A DNA stretch of 64,000 bases, taken from contig NZ_AWNH01000012.1 in the NCBI RefSeq assembly GCF_000482245.1, forward strand, positions 144,661 through 208,660. The letters are read 5' to 3'. Below are positions 42,251 to 50,485 of this stretch, piece after piece. How positions within the stretch are numbered: position 1 is the stretch's first letter; each line of letters starts with the position of its first letter. Under the pieces are notes generated by a model. It saw nothing but the letters and a program-made list of their open reading frames with translations. It ran no database searches and was not told the DNA's origin. This stretch comes from Leptolyngbya sp. Heron Island J. Its GTDB lineage: Bacteria > Cyanobacteriota > Cyanobacteriia > Phormidesmidales > Phormidesmidaceae. The translations under genes were made by a program, and so were the position numbers.

Positions 42251-44218
42251 CTAGGTTGCAAATGTGAAGGCTTCTGGGGTGAGGGTGAAGTTAAACTCGT
42301 CGGTGGTCTGGCCTACGACTGAACCGACTAGGTCGTTGCCATCAGCGCGGATAATATCGACGCCGAACAGGATGTCATCAACGACAAAGTTTTGGAGAAT
42401 ATAGTCATCGGTGCTGCCGCTAAGAACAATCCGATCGCCTTCTGATAGGCTGAAATCGAAGATGGCTGCGTGGTCAATGTCTCCCTCACCTAGATAAAAG
42501 GCGGTTGCGGCACTGCCTAAAACAAATAGGTCCGCGCCACCGTTGCCGGTGAGCTGGTCAAACTCGCCGTTACCCGGTAGGCCAACGCTGGGATCTACAC
42601 CGATCAGTACATCGTTGCCGCCGGTTGTGGTGGCGTCAGCTTCAACGGCATCCCCAAACAGTTCGTCGTTGCCGATGCCGCCGATGATCAGGTCGTTACC
42701 GCCTCGGGCGTTATCAGCCATGGTAAAGGCGTCACCCACTAAAAAATCATCGTCAGCGCCGCCTTGACTGTTGAATGTATCTTGCAGATTGCCAACTACC
42801 AGGTCATTACCGCCATGGGCATCATCTGACAAAATAAAGGCATCACCTGCAACAAAATCATTGCCGTTGCCACCAAAGACAGCGTCATGGCCACCGCGAC
42901 TGTTGCCCCGCATGGAAAAAGCGTCGCCGTAGACATCGTCATTTCCAGCATTACCATTCACCAGGTCGTTACCACCCTGGGCGTCTGCGCTGATGCGTTC
43001 GCCATCGCCGAAGACTTCATCGCTGCCGTCGCCACCCAGGACGGTATCACCGCCACCCTGAGCTTGGTCTGTAAGCGAGCCGTCACCTTCAAGCTGGTCG
43101 TCGCCGTTGCCGCCTGCGATGCGATCGCTACCGCCCATTGCCTGGTCCCGTAGCGTGCCGTCACCTGTAATCACATCAACGCCATCGCCGCCGTTAATCT
43201 GGTCGTCACCGCCCTGGGCATTGTCGGCTAAGGTTTCAGCATCACCAAAAAGGTCATCATTGCCGTCGTTGCCTTCAATAACATCGTCCCCCCCTTGTCC
43301 CTGATTGACAATCTGGTGGGCATCACCAAAAACCCGATCATTGCCGTCCCCCCCTTCAATAACGTCGTTGTTGCCCCGCGCATCATCTTGAATGAGATTG
43401 GCATCACCAATGAGGGTATCGTCACCCAATTCGCCAAAAAGTAGGTCCCGACCGCCTATCGCTTCATCTGCAAGGGTGGCAGCATCCCCAAAAACAACAT
43501 CGATGCCGTCTTTAGCAAAAATCAGGTCGTTACCCCCGGTGTCCTGATGAGAAAGAGCAGCATCAGTGTCACCAAAAATAGTGTCGAAACCTGCCGTCCC
43601 TAAAAGGATATCGCTTAATAAAGAACCCAGAATTGTTTGCCGAATAGGAGGGGGCTCAATGGGGTCATTCCTGGTAATCTCGGTAAAAGAGTCCACAGTT
43701 AATGTTGTTGTGTCCACACCGTTAAGGATGGCCAGAACTTCATCGTCTACCAAAATTCTATGGCCTTGAAAGGTCAAGTCATCAAACGTTAGACCATCTG
43801 CCAGGCCAATCAGGTCCATGCCCACCTGAAAATCAGTAATAGTGTCGATGCCTTCACCTAATGCAAGAACGAAAGTGTCCTGGCCCGTGCCGCCAGAGTT
43901 GTCATCACCCGTTAGGGTGTCATTGCCGGGGCCGCCATCCAAAAGATCATCACCGTCATCCCCCCAGATCTGATCGTCTCCGGCTTCACCAAAGAGCTGG
44001 TCGTCTCCTCCCTTACCGCCAATGCGGTCGTTACCATCGCCGCCAAAGATCGTGTCGTCACCGCCAATGCCTACCTGGGCATCGTGACTGTTGAGGTCAC
44101 CTCGGAGGATATCATCACCCCCCTCACCAAAAATAATTTGATCGCCTAAACCACCCGCAAGGGTATTGTCCTGATTATCCCCTACGATTGTTGTCGGGGT
44201 GTCTGCAATAGAAGTCAT
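42251..44218 (-). CDS. Large RTX calcium-binding repeat protein with 27-residue superrepeats
   Basis: The product is 655 residues long. Residues 15-115 are classical nonapeptide RTX repeats (GGDGNDRIG type). A module at about 117-180 (GEGIDTITDFQVGMDLIGLADG) is shared with the small RTX protein at 31989. Residues 200-530 contain about ten copies of a 27-residue unit of the form GDA...A.GG.D.I.GG.GND..F, so three RTX turns per unit. A C-terminal 60-residue domain ends the chain and may carry the type I secretion signal. AGGAG is placed before ATG 44218. A SARP-like promoter lies about 175 nt upstream. Confidence 0.88.
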   Translation of the reverse strand: MTSIADTPTTIVGDNQDNTLAGGLGDQIIFGEGGDDILRGDLNSHDAQVGIGGDDTIFGGDGNDRIGGKGGDDQLFGEAGDDQIWGDDGDDLLDGGPGNDTLTGDDNSGGTGQDTFVLALGEGIDTITDFQVGMDLIGLADGLTFDDLTFQGHRILVDDEVLAILNGVDTTTLTVDSFTEITRNDPIEPPPIRQTILGSLLSDILLGTAGFDTIFGDTDAALSHQDTGGNDLIFAKDGIDVVFGDAATLADEAIGGRDLLFGELGDDTLIGDANLIQDDARGNNDVIEGGDGNDRVFGDAHQIVNQGQGGDDVIEGNDGNDDLFGDAETLADNAQGGDDQINGGDGVDVITGDGTLRDQAMGGSDRIAGGNGDDQLEGDGSLTDQAQGGGDTVLGGDGSDEVFGDGERISADAQGGNDLVNGNAGNDDVYGDAFSMRGNSRGGHDAVFGGNGNDFVAGDAFILSDDAHGGNDLVVGNLQDTFNSQGGADDDFLVGDAFTMADNARGGNDLIIGGIGNDELFGDAVEADATTTGGNDVLIGVDPSVGLPGNGEFDQLTGNGGADLFVLGSAATAFYLGEGDIDHAAIFDFSLSEGDRIVLSGSTDDYILQNFVVDDILFGVDIIRADGNDLVGSVVGQTTDEFNFTLTPEAFTFAT

Positions 44219-44392
44219 GCTGTTCTCCTAAGGAGTCAAATGAGCAGCTGGTTATGTGTTCAGGCGTTGTCTACTAGCGAAAAAAGCTAGATTAAACAGT
44301 CTTCGCCTCAAACGAATAAACCGAATATTTGAAAGAATTAAGGCATCTGCTGTCGTCACTGTGACCTCCAGATTGTTTAAGCCGTCACAGTT

Positions 44393-44436
44393 AACTTAGG
44401 TTGTGGGTCGTTCCAGAATCGTTCTGTAGCCGTCCC
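44393..44436 (-). promoter_or_regulatory. SARP-like promoter D of the large RTX operon
   Basis: On the minus strand GGGACG (44436-44431), AGAACG (44425-44420) and GGAACG (44414-44409) start 11 bp apart. Ten nt further is TAAGTT (44398-44393). It reads towards the RTX gene at 44218 and lies just beyond the acetyltransferase stop. Confidence 0.6.
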
Positions 44437-44454
44437 TGGCTTTTGTTGATACGA

Positions 44455-44982
44455 CTACGCCTGCCTCAGGCTCTTTCTCATGTAGATACTGGCAGTGCCA
44501 TGGTAGGTCAGTCGATAGATTTCCTTATAACCAATAGCGGTATAGAGACGGATATTATCCACCATCACCTCATTGGTGTGCAGCCAGATTTCACCATAGT
44601 CGGCCTGTTGGGATTGAGCTTCTGCATGGCTGAGCAGAGCGCTACCCAATCCCTGTCGTTGCCAGGTAGGATGTACAACAATATTGGTGATGTGATAGTG
44701 GTCACCACGGGGGGATAAGACCAACACCGCGATCAACTGGCCATGGCTTTCCACCACCCATACACAATCGTTTTTAACCACCTGGTGGTAGTCGGTCAGC
44801 ATGGTTCGAGGGATGCCTCTGATCAGTTGAATATACTGCTCAAAGGCAGTCTGAGTCAGTAGTTTAATATCATCAGCATCACTCACTTGAGCTGGACGTA
44901 AGGTGAGACCGAGATGATGAAAAAATGATTCTGGAGGATTTTCAGGATGATGATACTCGTGGCTTTTGGACGTGATCATCAT
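44455..44982 (-). CDS. GNAT-family N-acetyltransferase
   Basis: The start was set at ATG 44982, with GGAG 6-7 nt upstream. The 175-residue product has the GNAT fold: LTLRPAQVSDADDIKLL, the acetyl-CoA loop VVHPTWQRQGLGSALLSHAEAQ (the Q/R-x-x-G-x-G/A signature) and the closing NIRLYTAIGYKEIYRL. It transfers acetyl groups to an amine; the substrate is unknown. It is transcribed leftwards just before the SARP-like box D and ends 19 nt from it. Confidence 0.88.
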   Translation of the reverse strand: MMITSKSHEYHHPENPPESFFHHLGLTLRPAQVSDADDIKLLTQTAFEQYIQLIRGIPRTMLTDYHQVVKNDCVWVVESHGQLIAVLVLSPRGDHYHITNIVVHPTWQRQGLGSALLSHAEAQSQQADYGEIWLHTNEVMVDNIRLYTAIGYKEIYRLTYHGTASIYMRKSLRQA

Positions 44983-44997
44983 GGGAATCTCCAAGAT

Positions 44998-45246
44998 CTA
45001 TAGAAAAATATGGTTGGTAATGTTCGTCAGTTCTTCCTCGGCTGGTTTAGCTAATCGCTCAATCTGTATATCGGATACCCAATACATAATGGGGCAGAGT
45101 ATGACCATGGCGAGGGAGATCACGAATACGAGCCAAAGACCCTGAATCTGTTGTTGAAGTAATTCACTCACATGTCCAAGACTAATCAAAGATTTTGTTT
45201 TTGTCGTTACATAAAAGGTCACTAGTTGTAGAAAGAGGGAGATCAA
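44998..45246 (-). CDS. Doubtful small membrane ORF
   Basis: The frame has 82 codons from a TTG without a ribosome site. One hydrophobic helix (LWLVFVISLAMVILCPIMYW) and polar ends could make a single-pass protein. Its stop lies a few nt before the acetyltransferase ribosome site. No family is recognised. It could be real and coupled to the acetyltransferase, or chance. Confidence 0.3.
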   Translation of the reverse strand: MISLFLQLVTFYVTTKTKSLISLGHVSELLQQQIQGLWLVFVISLAMVILCPIMYWVSDIQIERLAKPAEEELTNITNHIFL

Positions 45247-45280
45247 CTTAAGCCGAGAAAGCTCGGTTGGGTGGAGAAAT

Positions 45281-45308
45281 GGGAGTGGGGAATAGAGGGT
45301 AGGGAGTG
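45281..45308. repeat. STRR-like heptamer array
   Basis: GGGAGTG, GGGAATA, GAGGGTA and GGGAGTG follow in register between two divergent genes. This is a G-rich version of the heptamer repeats seen elsewhere in this region. Confidence 0.65.
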
Positions 45309-45381
45309 GGGGTAATTTCTCAATATGCGTTTGTTTGAGTGAACCTCATATAACTTCAGTTAAGGATATTGCGTTTGGATG

Positions 45382-45425
45382 GGAACGGTGTAGGAACGGT
45401 GTAGGAACGCTGGATTGATTAGGGT
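45382..45425 (+). promoter_or_regulatory. SARP-like promoter B: perfect triple GGAACG at 11 bp
   Basis: GGAACG starts at 45382, 45393 and 45404, the first two within identical 11-bp units. After 10 nt comes TAGGGT (45420-45425), 32 nt before the methyltransferase ATG. This is the cleanest of the four boxes. Confidence 0.7.
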
Positions 45426-45457
45426 TAAACCATCATCATCAAAGTGGAGAATTGACC

Positions 45458-46522
45458 ATGACGACATCTGTTGACCTGACCGAAGCGTTTGCTGAGCGCT
45501 TGCTGGATATCCTTAACAGTGGAGCGTTGGCGCTGATGACATCCATTGGTCATCGTACTGAATTATTTGACACGTTAGCCGAACTGCCGCCTGCCACTAG
45601 CCAGCAGATTGCTGATGCTGCCGGACTTAATGAGCGCTATGTGCGTGAATGGCTGGGGGCAATGGTGACGGGCCGATTTATTACCTATGACGTGGAGCAG
45701 GACACATACTTTTTACCCCGTGAGTATGCGGCTGTGCTCACCCGTGCGGCCAGTCCTGACAACATTGCCGCTTTTGCTCAATATATTCCTCTGTTAGGGA
45801 CTGTAGAAGATCCGATTATTGACTGTTTTTATAACGGGGGTGGTGTTCCCTATGCTCAGTTCAAGCGATTCCATCCGGTAATGGCTGAGGATAGCGGTCA
45901 AACGACGGTGTCGGCGTTAACAGAATATGTGTTGCCTTTGGTGCCAGGACTAATGGATTCTCTAAAACAGGGGATGCAAGTATTAGACTTAGGCTGTGGT
46001 AGTGGTCGTGCCCTCAACAAGATGGCAAAACTATTTCCGAATAGCCGATTTCGAGGCATTGATTTATCTGAGTCGGCCATTGCCACAGCCCGTGAAGAGA
46101 GCCAGCACCGCGCTCTATCCAACATTCAGTTTGAGGTGCAAGATGCTGCACTGTTTGACGCTTTTGAGCAATATGACCTAATTACCACCTTCGATGCCAT
46201 TCACGATCAGGCTCACCCCGATGTTGTTCTCAAAAATATTTATCAGGCATTAAAACCAGAGGGTCTCTACCTGATGCAAGATATTCGAGCAACCACCAAT
46301 GTGGCAGGCAATCTGGAACATCCGGCAGCGCCCTTTCTTTACACCATTTCTTGTATGCACTGTATGACCGTCTCCTTAGCACAAGGTGGGATGGGTTTAG
46401 GAGCCATGTGGGGGGAAGAAAAAGCGCTGTCGATGCTTAAGGATGCAGGCTTTAGCCAAGTCATGATTAAACAGCTAGAACATGATTTTCAAAATAGCTA
46501 TTACATCGTTCACAAGGATTAA
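45458..46522 (+). CDS. Class I SAM methyltransferase with N-terminal winged helix (paralogue)
   Basis: The start was set at ATG 45458, with GGAG 8 nt upstream; an in-frame TTG six nt earlier is unlikely. The 354-residue product has the winged helix TSQQIADAAGLNERYVREWLGAMVTG, motif I VLDLGCGSGRAL, acidic FRGIDLS and FDAIHDQ, and a C-terminal CMHCMTVSLAQGGMGLGAMWG. It is nearly collinear with the gene at 34956-36074, so the two are recent paralogues under the same kind of promoter. Substrate unknown. Confidence 0.88.
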   Translation: MTTSVDLTEAFAERLLDILNSGALALMTSIGHRTELFDTLAELPPATSQQIADAAGLNERYVREWLGAMVTGRFITYDVEQDTYFLPREYAAVLTRAASPDNIAAFAQYIPLLGTVEDPIIDCFYNGGGVPYAQFKRFHPVMAEDSGQTTVSALTEYVLPLVPGLMDSLKQGMQVLDLGCGSGRALNKMAKLFPNSRFRGIDLSESAIATAREESQHRALSNIQFEVQDAALFDAFEQYDLITTFDAIHDQAHPDVVLKNIYQALKPEGLYLMQDIRATTNVAGNLEHPAAPFLYTISCMHCMTVSLAQGGMGLGAMWGEEKALSMLKDAGFSQVMIKQLEHDFQNSYYIVHKD

Positions 46523-46560
46523 AACTTAGTTTTTACTTGTTGTTATTCAGAGGTAGTCAA

Positions 46561-46710
46561 ATGTGTGTTATGTGTAATGTTGCTCGTCGTTATCAAAGCC
46601 GCCGTGTCAGGAATACCTTGCTGACAACAGATCAGCTGACCCGGATAGTACTCCTAAAAGCGACTGTCAATGGGCCAGAGTATTCTCCTGCAAAAGTATT
46701 GGACAGGTAG
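46561..46710 (+). CDS. Small ORF, 49 residues, Cys-rich start
   Basis: ATG 46561 is preceded by GAGG at 7-8 nt. The product begins MCVMCNVARRYQSRR and is basic. It lies 38 nt after the methyltransferase stop and could be translated from the same SARP-type transcript. The CxxC could bind metal. No family is recognised. Support is the ribosome site and position only. Confidence 0.4.
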   Translation: MCVMCNVARRYQSRRVRNTLLTTDQLTRIVLLKATVNGPEYSPAKVLDR

Positions 46711-46750
46711 CAAAGAACGGTAGTATGGTTACGGCTTTCATCAGGTAACT

Positions 46751-47929
46751 GTGGTGAGGAAACAATTTTCCTCTATGTTCAAGACTATTCCAGCTTTGTT
46801 TTCTCGTTCTGCTACCCCTGAGCCGACTGAAGAGCTGGTCAATGCGCCACCAGGGGTACTGAATAGTTTGGGTGAACAGTTGGCACAGCTATCTACACCC
46901 CAGCCTTATCAGGCAACCATCCAAGATGCGTTAAGTCGAGCGCTACAGGACTGGCAGGCGAATCCTGAATTTGAAAATAATAGTTTGGTGGTTTTGGGGC
47001 GACCAGTGGAAGACATTGGTCCTATTCTTAAAGCCAGCTTCCATGAAGAATTTTCTAACTGCGAGGTCCGTTTTTTCTTGGGAGGATACCAACGTCCCCC
47101 TGATCCGTTAACGGTACCTCAGCATCTGAAGCGGGAGCTAGAACTTGACACGGAAGCCCCGAGTGAAATTGCCACACCCGTCACTCAAACGGATCTTGAT
47201 AACCATGTGCCAACAATCATGGTGGTGTCTAGTTTGGAGCAGTGCTTTCTCCGCTGTATTCAGGGCTGGGAAGGTATTGAGTATTTGCAAACCCTGAGTA
47301 CGCAAGACCCCTCCCGATTTTGGGTATTTGGCTGTAATCACTGGACCTGGAGTTTTTTAAACCGGGTTTGCCAGATCAGTGCTTATTTTGAACAGACGGT
47401 GGCGTTACCTAAGCTGTCTGGTGCGGAACTCAAAGCATGGTTCATGCCATTACTAGAGACTAATCTGGAAACTCAGGCAACGGGGCCTATGTTGCAGGTG
47501 ACTGAGGCCAGTGATAGCTATTGGAATAGCCTGGCTAATACGGCGGAGGGGATTGCCAGTACAGCCACTCAGGTGTGGCTCAAGTCTCTGCAAATTCGAG
47601 CAAAGGCGTTAACTGAGGAGGGGGCGGTGGCGGACACAGCCGACTTGATTGAGCTAGTGCCGACGAAACCCACACTGCCAGGGTTGATTACCCTAGATCC
47701 GATGGATCGCTACTTGCTGCATTCTTTATTGATTCATCGAGAAATGACGCGATCTCACCTAGCTATTAGTCTAGGCGAAGCCGAACGCAAGATCCGATCT
47801 CGTCTGCAGGTGCTGCGGCGCGAAGGGATTATCCGTCAGCGCGGACGACGGTTTAGCGTCCAGCCAGCCCATTATCCCAAGCTCTACAGTGAACTGGGTA
47901 ATAACAACTTTTTAATCGGCAAAGCTTAG
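46751..47929 (+). CDS. Winged-helix protein with NTPase-like middle, partner of MscS
   Basis: The start is GTG 46751 (AGGT 5 nt upstream); ATG 46775 is the alternative. The product has 392 residues. Residues 60-260 look like an NTPase-type domain without an intact P-loop (SLVVLGRPVEDIGPILKASF, TIMVVSSLEQCFLRCIQGWEGIEYL, FWVFGCNHWTWSFLNRV, LPKLSGAELKAWFMPLL). Residues 320-380 form a winged helix (LLHSLLIHREMTRSHLAISLGEAERKIRSRLQVLRREGIIRQRGRR). It ends 9 nt before an MscS channel gene, so the two are one operon. I do not know its role; a regulator of the channel or its gene is a guess. Confidence 0.65.
   Translation: MVRKQFSSMFKTIPALFSRSATPEPTEELVNAPPGVLNSLGEQLAQLSTPQPYQATIQDALSRALQDWQANPEFENNSLVVLGRPVEDIGPILKASFHEEFSNCEVRFFLGGYQRPPDPLTVPQHLKRELELDTEAPSEIATPVTQTDLDNHVPTIMVVSSLEQCFLRCIQGWEGIEYLQTLSTQDPSRFWVFGCNHWTWSFLNRVCQISAYFEQTVALPKLSGAELKAWFMPLLETNLETQATGPMLQVTEASDSYWNSLANTAEGIASTATQVWLKSLQIRAKALTEEGAVADTADLIELVPTKPTLPGLITLDPMDRYLLHSLLIHREMTRSHLAISLGEAERKIRSRLQVLRREGIIRQRGRRFSVQPAHYPKLYSELGNNNFLIGKA
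46756..46773 (+). promoter_or_regulatory. Hairpin at the start of the winged-helix gene
   Basis: GAGGAAA and TTTCCTC pair perfectly around a CAAT loop. The stem lies between the candidate GTG and ATG starts and would hide the only GAGG available to the ATG, a possible translation switch. Confidence 0.4.
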
Positions 47930-47938
47930 GGGAGAACC

Positions 47939-48823
47939 ATGGTTAAGGGAGTGAAGATTGCGATCGCAACCACCATAGCCGTGCTGGCTCTGACAAGTCT
48001 TGCCACAGCTCAAGACCTGACTACAGCAGCAGACGCTCTCGATATCTTTAAGCGACCCAACACATCAGAGATTCTGCAGGGCAGTTTTGCCGTGTTAGCG
48101 GCCTATGGCTTGCTATTCCTAATTCGGATTGGCACTGACATTCTTTCAGAGCAAGTACCGCGTCGCTTCAGGCTGATTATCAAGCAGTCAGTCCCTTTTC
48201 TGAAGGGTATTGTCTTGATTGTCACCATTGCCTATTTGTTGCCGCTATTCCTAAATTTAACCGGCTCGAATCTAATTGCCTTGACGGGCACCATTGCCGT
48301 TGCCCTAGGCTTTGCCTTTAAAGACTATGCCAGTTCCATCGTTGCTGGTGTAGTCAACCTGTTTGAAGGCCCTTTTCGTATGGGCGATCGCATCCAAATT
48401 GGCGACCATTATGGCGAAGTGATTGACTATGGCCTGCGGGGTGTGCGGCTACAAACCCCTGACGACAATGCCGTTACCATTCCCCACAACGTTACCTGGA
48501 CCAATCCCATTTCCAATGCCAACAGCGGTCAGCTCGAAGCCCAGGTGATGACTGAGTTTTACTTTGCCCATGAGGCCAACACAGAACTTGCCGTCGAGAT
48601 CCTATACCAGGCCGCTTATAGCAGTCGCTATACCCAGCTTAAGCTGCCGGTTATGGTGGTGGTGTCAGAAGAAACTTGGGCAACCCACCTCAAGCTGAGA
48701 TCCTATCCCATGGATGCGCGGGACGAATACATCTATAAGACCGACCTAATTTTACGCATTAAAAAAGCCTGCGCCCGGCATCAGTTACCGTATCCGAGAA
48801 CGCCCGGTGAGGAAGAGATTTGA
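47939..48823 (+). CDS. Mechanosensitive ion channel, MscS family
   Basis: The product is 294 residues long. An N-terminal hydrophobic segment (signal or helix) and two further helices precede the pore helix and beta domain: LTGTIAVALGFAFKDYASSIVAGVVNLFEGPFRMGDRIQIGDHYGEV. Gly/Ala packing of the TM3 helix and the conserved NLFEGPFRMGDRI motif are MscS hallmarks. It should open under membrane tension during osmotic downshock or act as a small ion channel. GGGGAG precedes the ATG. It is the second gene of an operon with the winged-helix protein. Confidence 0.93.
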   Translation: MVKGVKIAIATTIAVLALTSLATAQDLTTAADALDIFKRPNTSEILQGSFAVLAAYGLLFLIRIGTDILSEQVPRRFRLIIKQSVPFLKGIVLIVTIAYLLPLFLNLTGSNLIALTGTIAVALGFAFKDYASSIVAGVVNLFEGPFRMGDRIQIGDHYGEVIDYGLRGVRLQTPDDNAVTIPHNVTWTNPISNANSGQLEAQVMTEFYFAHEANTELAVEILYQAAYSSRYTQLKLPVMVVVSEETWATHLKLRSYPMDARDEYIYKTDLILRIKKACARHQLPYPRTPGEEEI

Positions 48824-48921
48824 CGTTAGTCGGGTAGGACTTATTCTTTAACCAAAAGATATTTCTGTGATCCAGCACTGTCCAAATGGCTTCAGCCTAA
48901 CCAGGTCCCCTACAAAACTCC

Positions 48922-49245
48922 CTAAAACTTAACGGCTGTTCCACTCGCCGTAATCAGCATCAACACCCCGGTTTCATCCAGATTAATCGTGTCAGTTTTT
49001 AACTGGATACCAATGACCGCGTCAGCCCCTAACTGCTGGGCTCGCTGTTGTAATTCTTTAAGGGCGTCCTGCTGGCCACGCTCAAAAACTCGCTCGTAAG
49101 AACCAGTACGTCCACCCCAAAAATCCCGGATACTGGCGAAAAAATCACGAAGCATGTTACTACCATAAATCACCTCGGCAGTGACGATCCCCAAATATTG
49201 TTTAATATTTTTTCCTTGGAGTGTATCGGTAGTTGCTAAAATCAT
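48922..49245 (-). CDS. YbjQ-family (UPF0145) protein
   Basis: The product is 107 residues long. It matches the YbjQ family end to end: MILATTDTLQGKNIKQYLGIVTAEVIYGSN, FFASIRDFWGGRTGSYERVFERGQQDALKELQQRAQQLGADAVIGIQ and a C-terminal ITASGTAVKF. The family forms pentamers annotated as heavy-metal-binding-like; the function is unknown. It is divergent from the TPR gene with 58 nt between starts. Confidence 0.9.
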   Translation of the reverse strand: MILATTDTLQGKNIKQYLGIVTAEVIYGSNMLRDFFASIRDFWGGRTGSYERVFERGQQDALKELQQRAQQLGADAVIGIQLKTDTINLDETGVLMLITASGTAVKF

Positions 49246-49303
49246 TGACTATCACATTAGCAGCACCGTCATATTACGACGGAGTCAGTGGGAGATTACA
49301 GTA

Positions 49304-50461
49304 ATGCCAATTGCAATGCCTAAATTACTGCCTGGTCAATCTGGGCTGGTGGCAACCCTAGCGGGGTTGCTTTGGCTGTTGCCAGTGGCAGCAAATGCGG
49401 TTGAGCCGCCTATCCTGTTAGCTCAAAGTGAACTCCTCACCGATGTTCAGACCAGTGAGCTATCGGATGCTGACAAGGAACGGGTGGGAGAAATCCTGCG
49501 GGACGCTCAGCAAAATGTAGATAACGAAAATTATTCAGCTGCGATCGCAGCCTATCAGCAGGCCCTGAGCATTGACCGTAACAATGCCCGGCTGCATTCA
49601 GGGATTGGCTATCTCCAGTTTTTGAAAGGCGACTACCAGCTGGCGGTCGAAAGCTATCGCCAGGCCATTGACCGCGATAGTCGCAACGTTTCATTTCGCT
49701 ATGGCCTGGCCTTGAGCCTTTATCGAGCCGAGCGCCATGCCGAAGCCGCCGATACCTATCGGGCAATTACGCGCATGTCCCCCACCGAATCCGATGCTTT
49801 TCTGGGGTTGGGCAACATGCTATTGCGGCTAGAAGAGTATGACCTGGCTCTCAATGCCCTGAAAGAAGCCGCTCGATTGGCCCCCAACAATGCCCAAGTC
49901 TACGAAGCGATTGGTCTACTGTATCTAGAACAAGATCGTTACGATGACGCCCTCGAACCACTGCAGCGGGCTCTACGGATCGATAACAATCGCGGTAGCA
50001 TCCACGGTAACCTGGCCAAGATTTGGCTACATCAAGGTCGACAGCAGCAGGCCGAAGAATCCCTACGACGGGCCATTGCTACCAACCCTCGGGACTGGGA
50101 AAGCCATTATCAGCTGGCGCAGATACTGGAAGAACGCGGTGATATGGAAGCAGCCCTGATCCATTTTGAGGAAACGGTTGAGTCCAACCCCAGTTTTACC
50201 CCGGCCCAGGCGTCACTTGGAGCCCTGCTGTTAGAACGAGAGCAGTATATTCGGGCGATAATTTCCTATCGCCAAATCGTCCGTCAGTTTCCTGAGGATG
50301 CCGGTGCTCGCTATAACTTAGGACTAGCACTTTGGGGACAGGGTCGCCGCCAGGCCGCCGTGGAATCGATCAATCAGGCAAGACGGCTGTATCGGGCCCA
50401 GGAAAATGAAGCTGAAGCCCAGCGAGCAGATGACCTGTTGAAGGCTTGGGGAGTGGACTGA
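49304..50461 (+). CDS. Exported TPR-repeat protein
   Basis: The start was set at ATG 49304 (GGGAG 9 nt upstream), the first that gives a signal peptide (GLLWLLPVAANAVE); the longer frame runs antisense through YbjQ. The 385-residue product has about nine tetratricopeptide repeats (NYSAAIAAYQQALSIDRNNARLHSGIGYLQFLKGDYQLAVESYRQA and on), starting near residue 60. It is likely periplasmic and a protein-binding scaffold. The partner is unknown. The gene is convergent with the RND pump gene. Confidence 0.85.
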   Translation: MPIAMPKLLPGQSGLVATLAGLLWLLPVAANAVEPPILLAQSELLTDVQTSELSDADKERVGEILRDAQQNVDNENYSAAIAAYQQALSIDRNNARLHSGIGYLQFLKGDYQLAVESYRQAIDRDSRNVSFRYGLALSLYRAERHAEAADTYRAITRMSPTESDAFLGLGNMLLRLEEYDLALNALKEAARLAPNNAQVYEAIGLLYLEQDRYDDALEPLQRALRIDNNRGSIHGNLAKIWLHQGRQQQAEESLRRAIATNPRDWESHYQLAQILEERGDMEAALIHFEETVESNPSFTPAQASLGALLLEREQYIRAIISYRQIVRQFPEDAGARYNLGLALWGQGRRQAAVESINQARRLYRAQENEAEAQRADDLLKAWGVD

Positions 50462-50485
50462 TGCAACAGCCACTCCCGAACCAGG

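Noticed and set aside
46731..46760. AGAACG upstream of the winged-helix/MscS operon as a fifth promoter box
   Set aside because: Only one hexamer is found near 46715-46720, with no copies at 11-bp steps.
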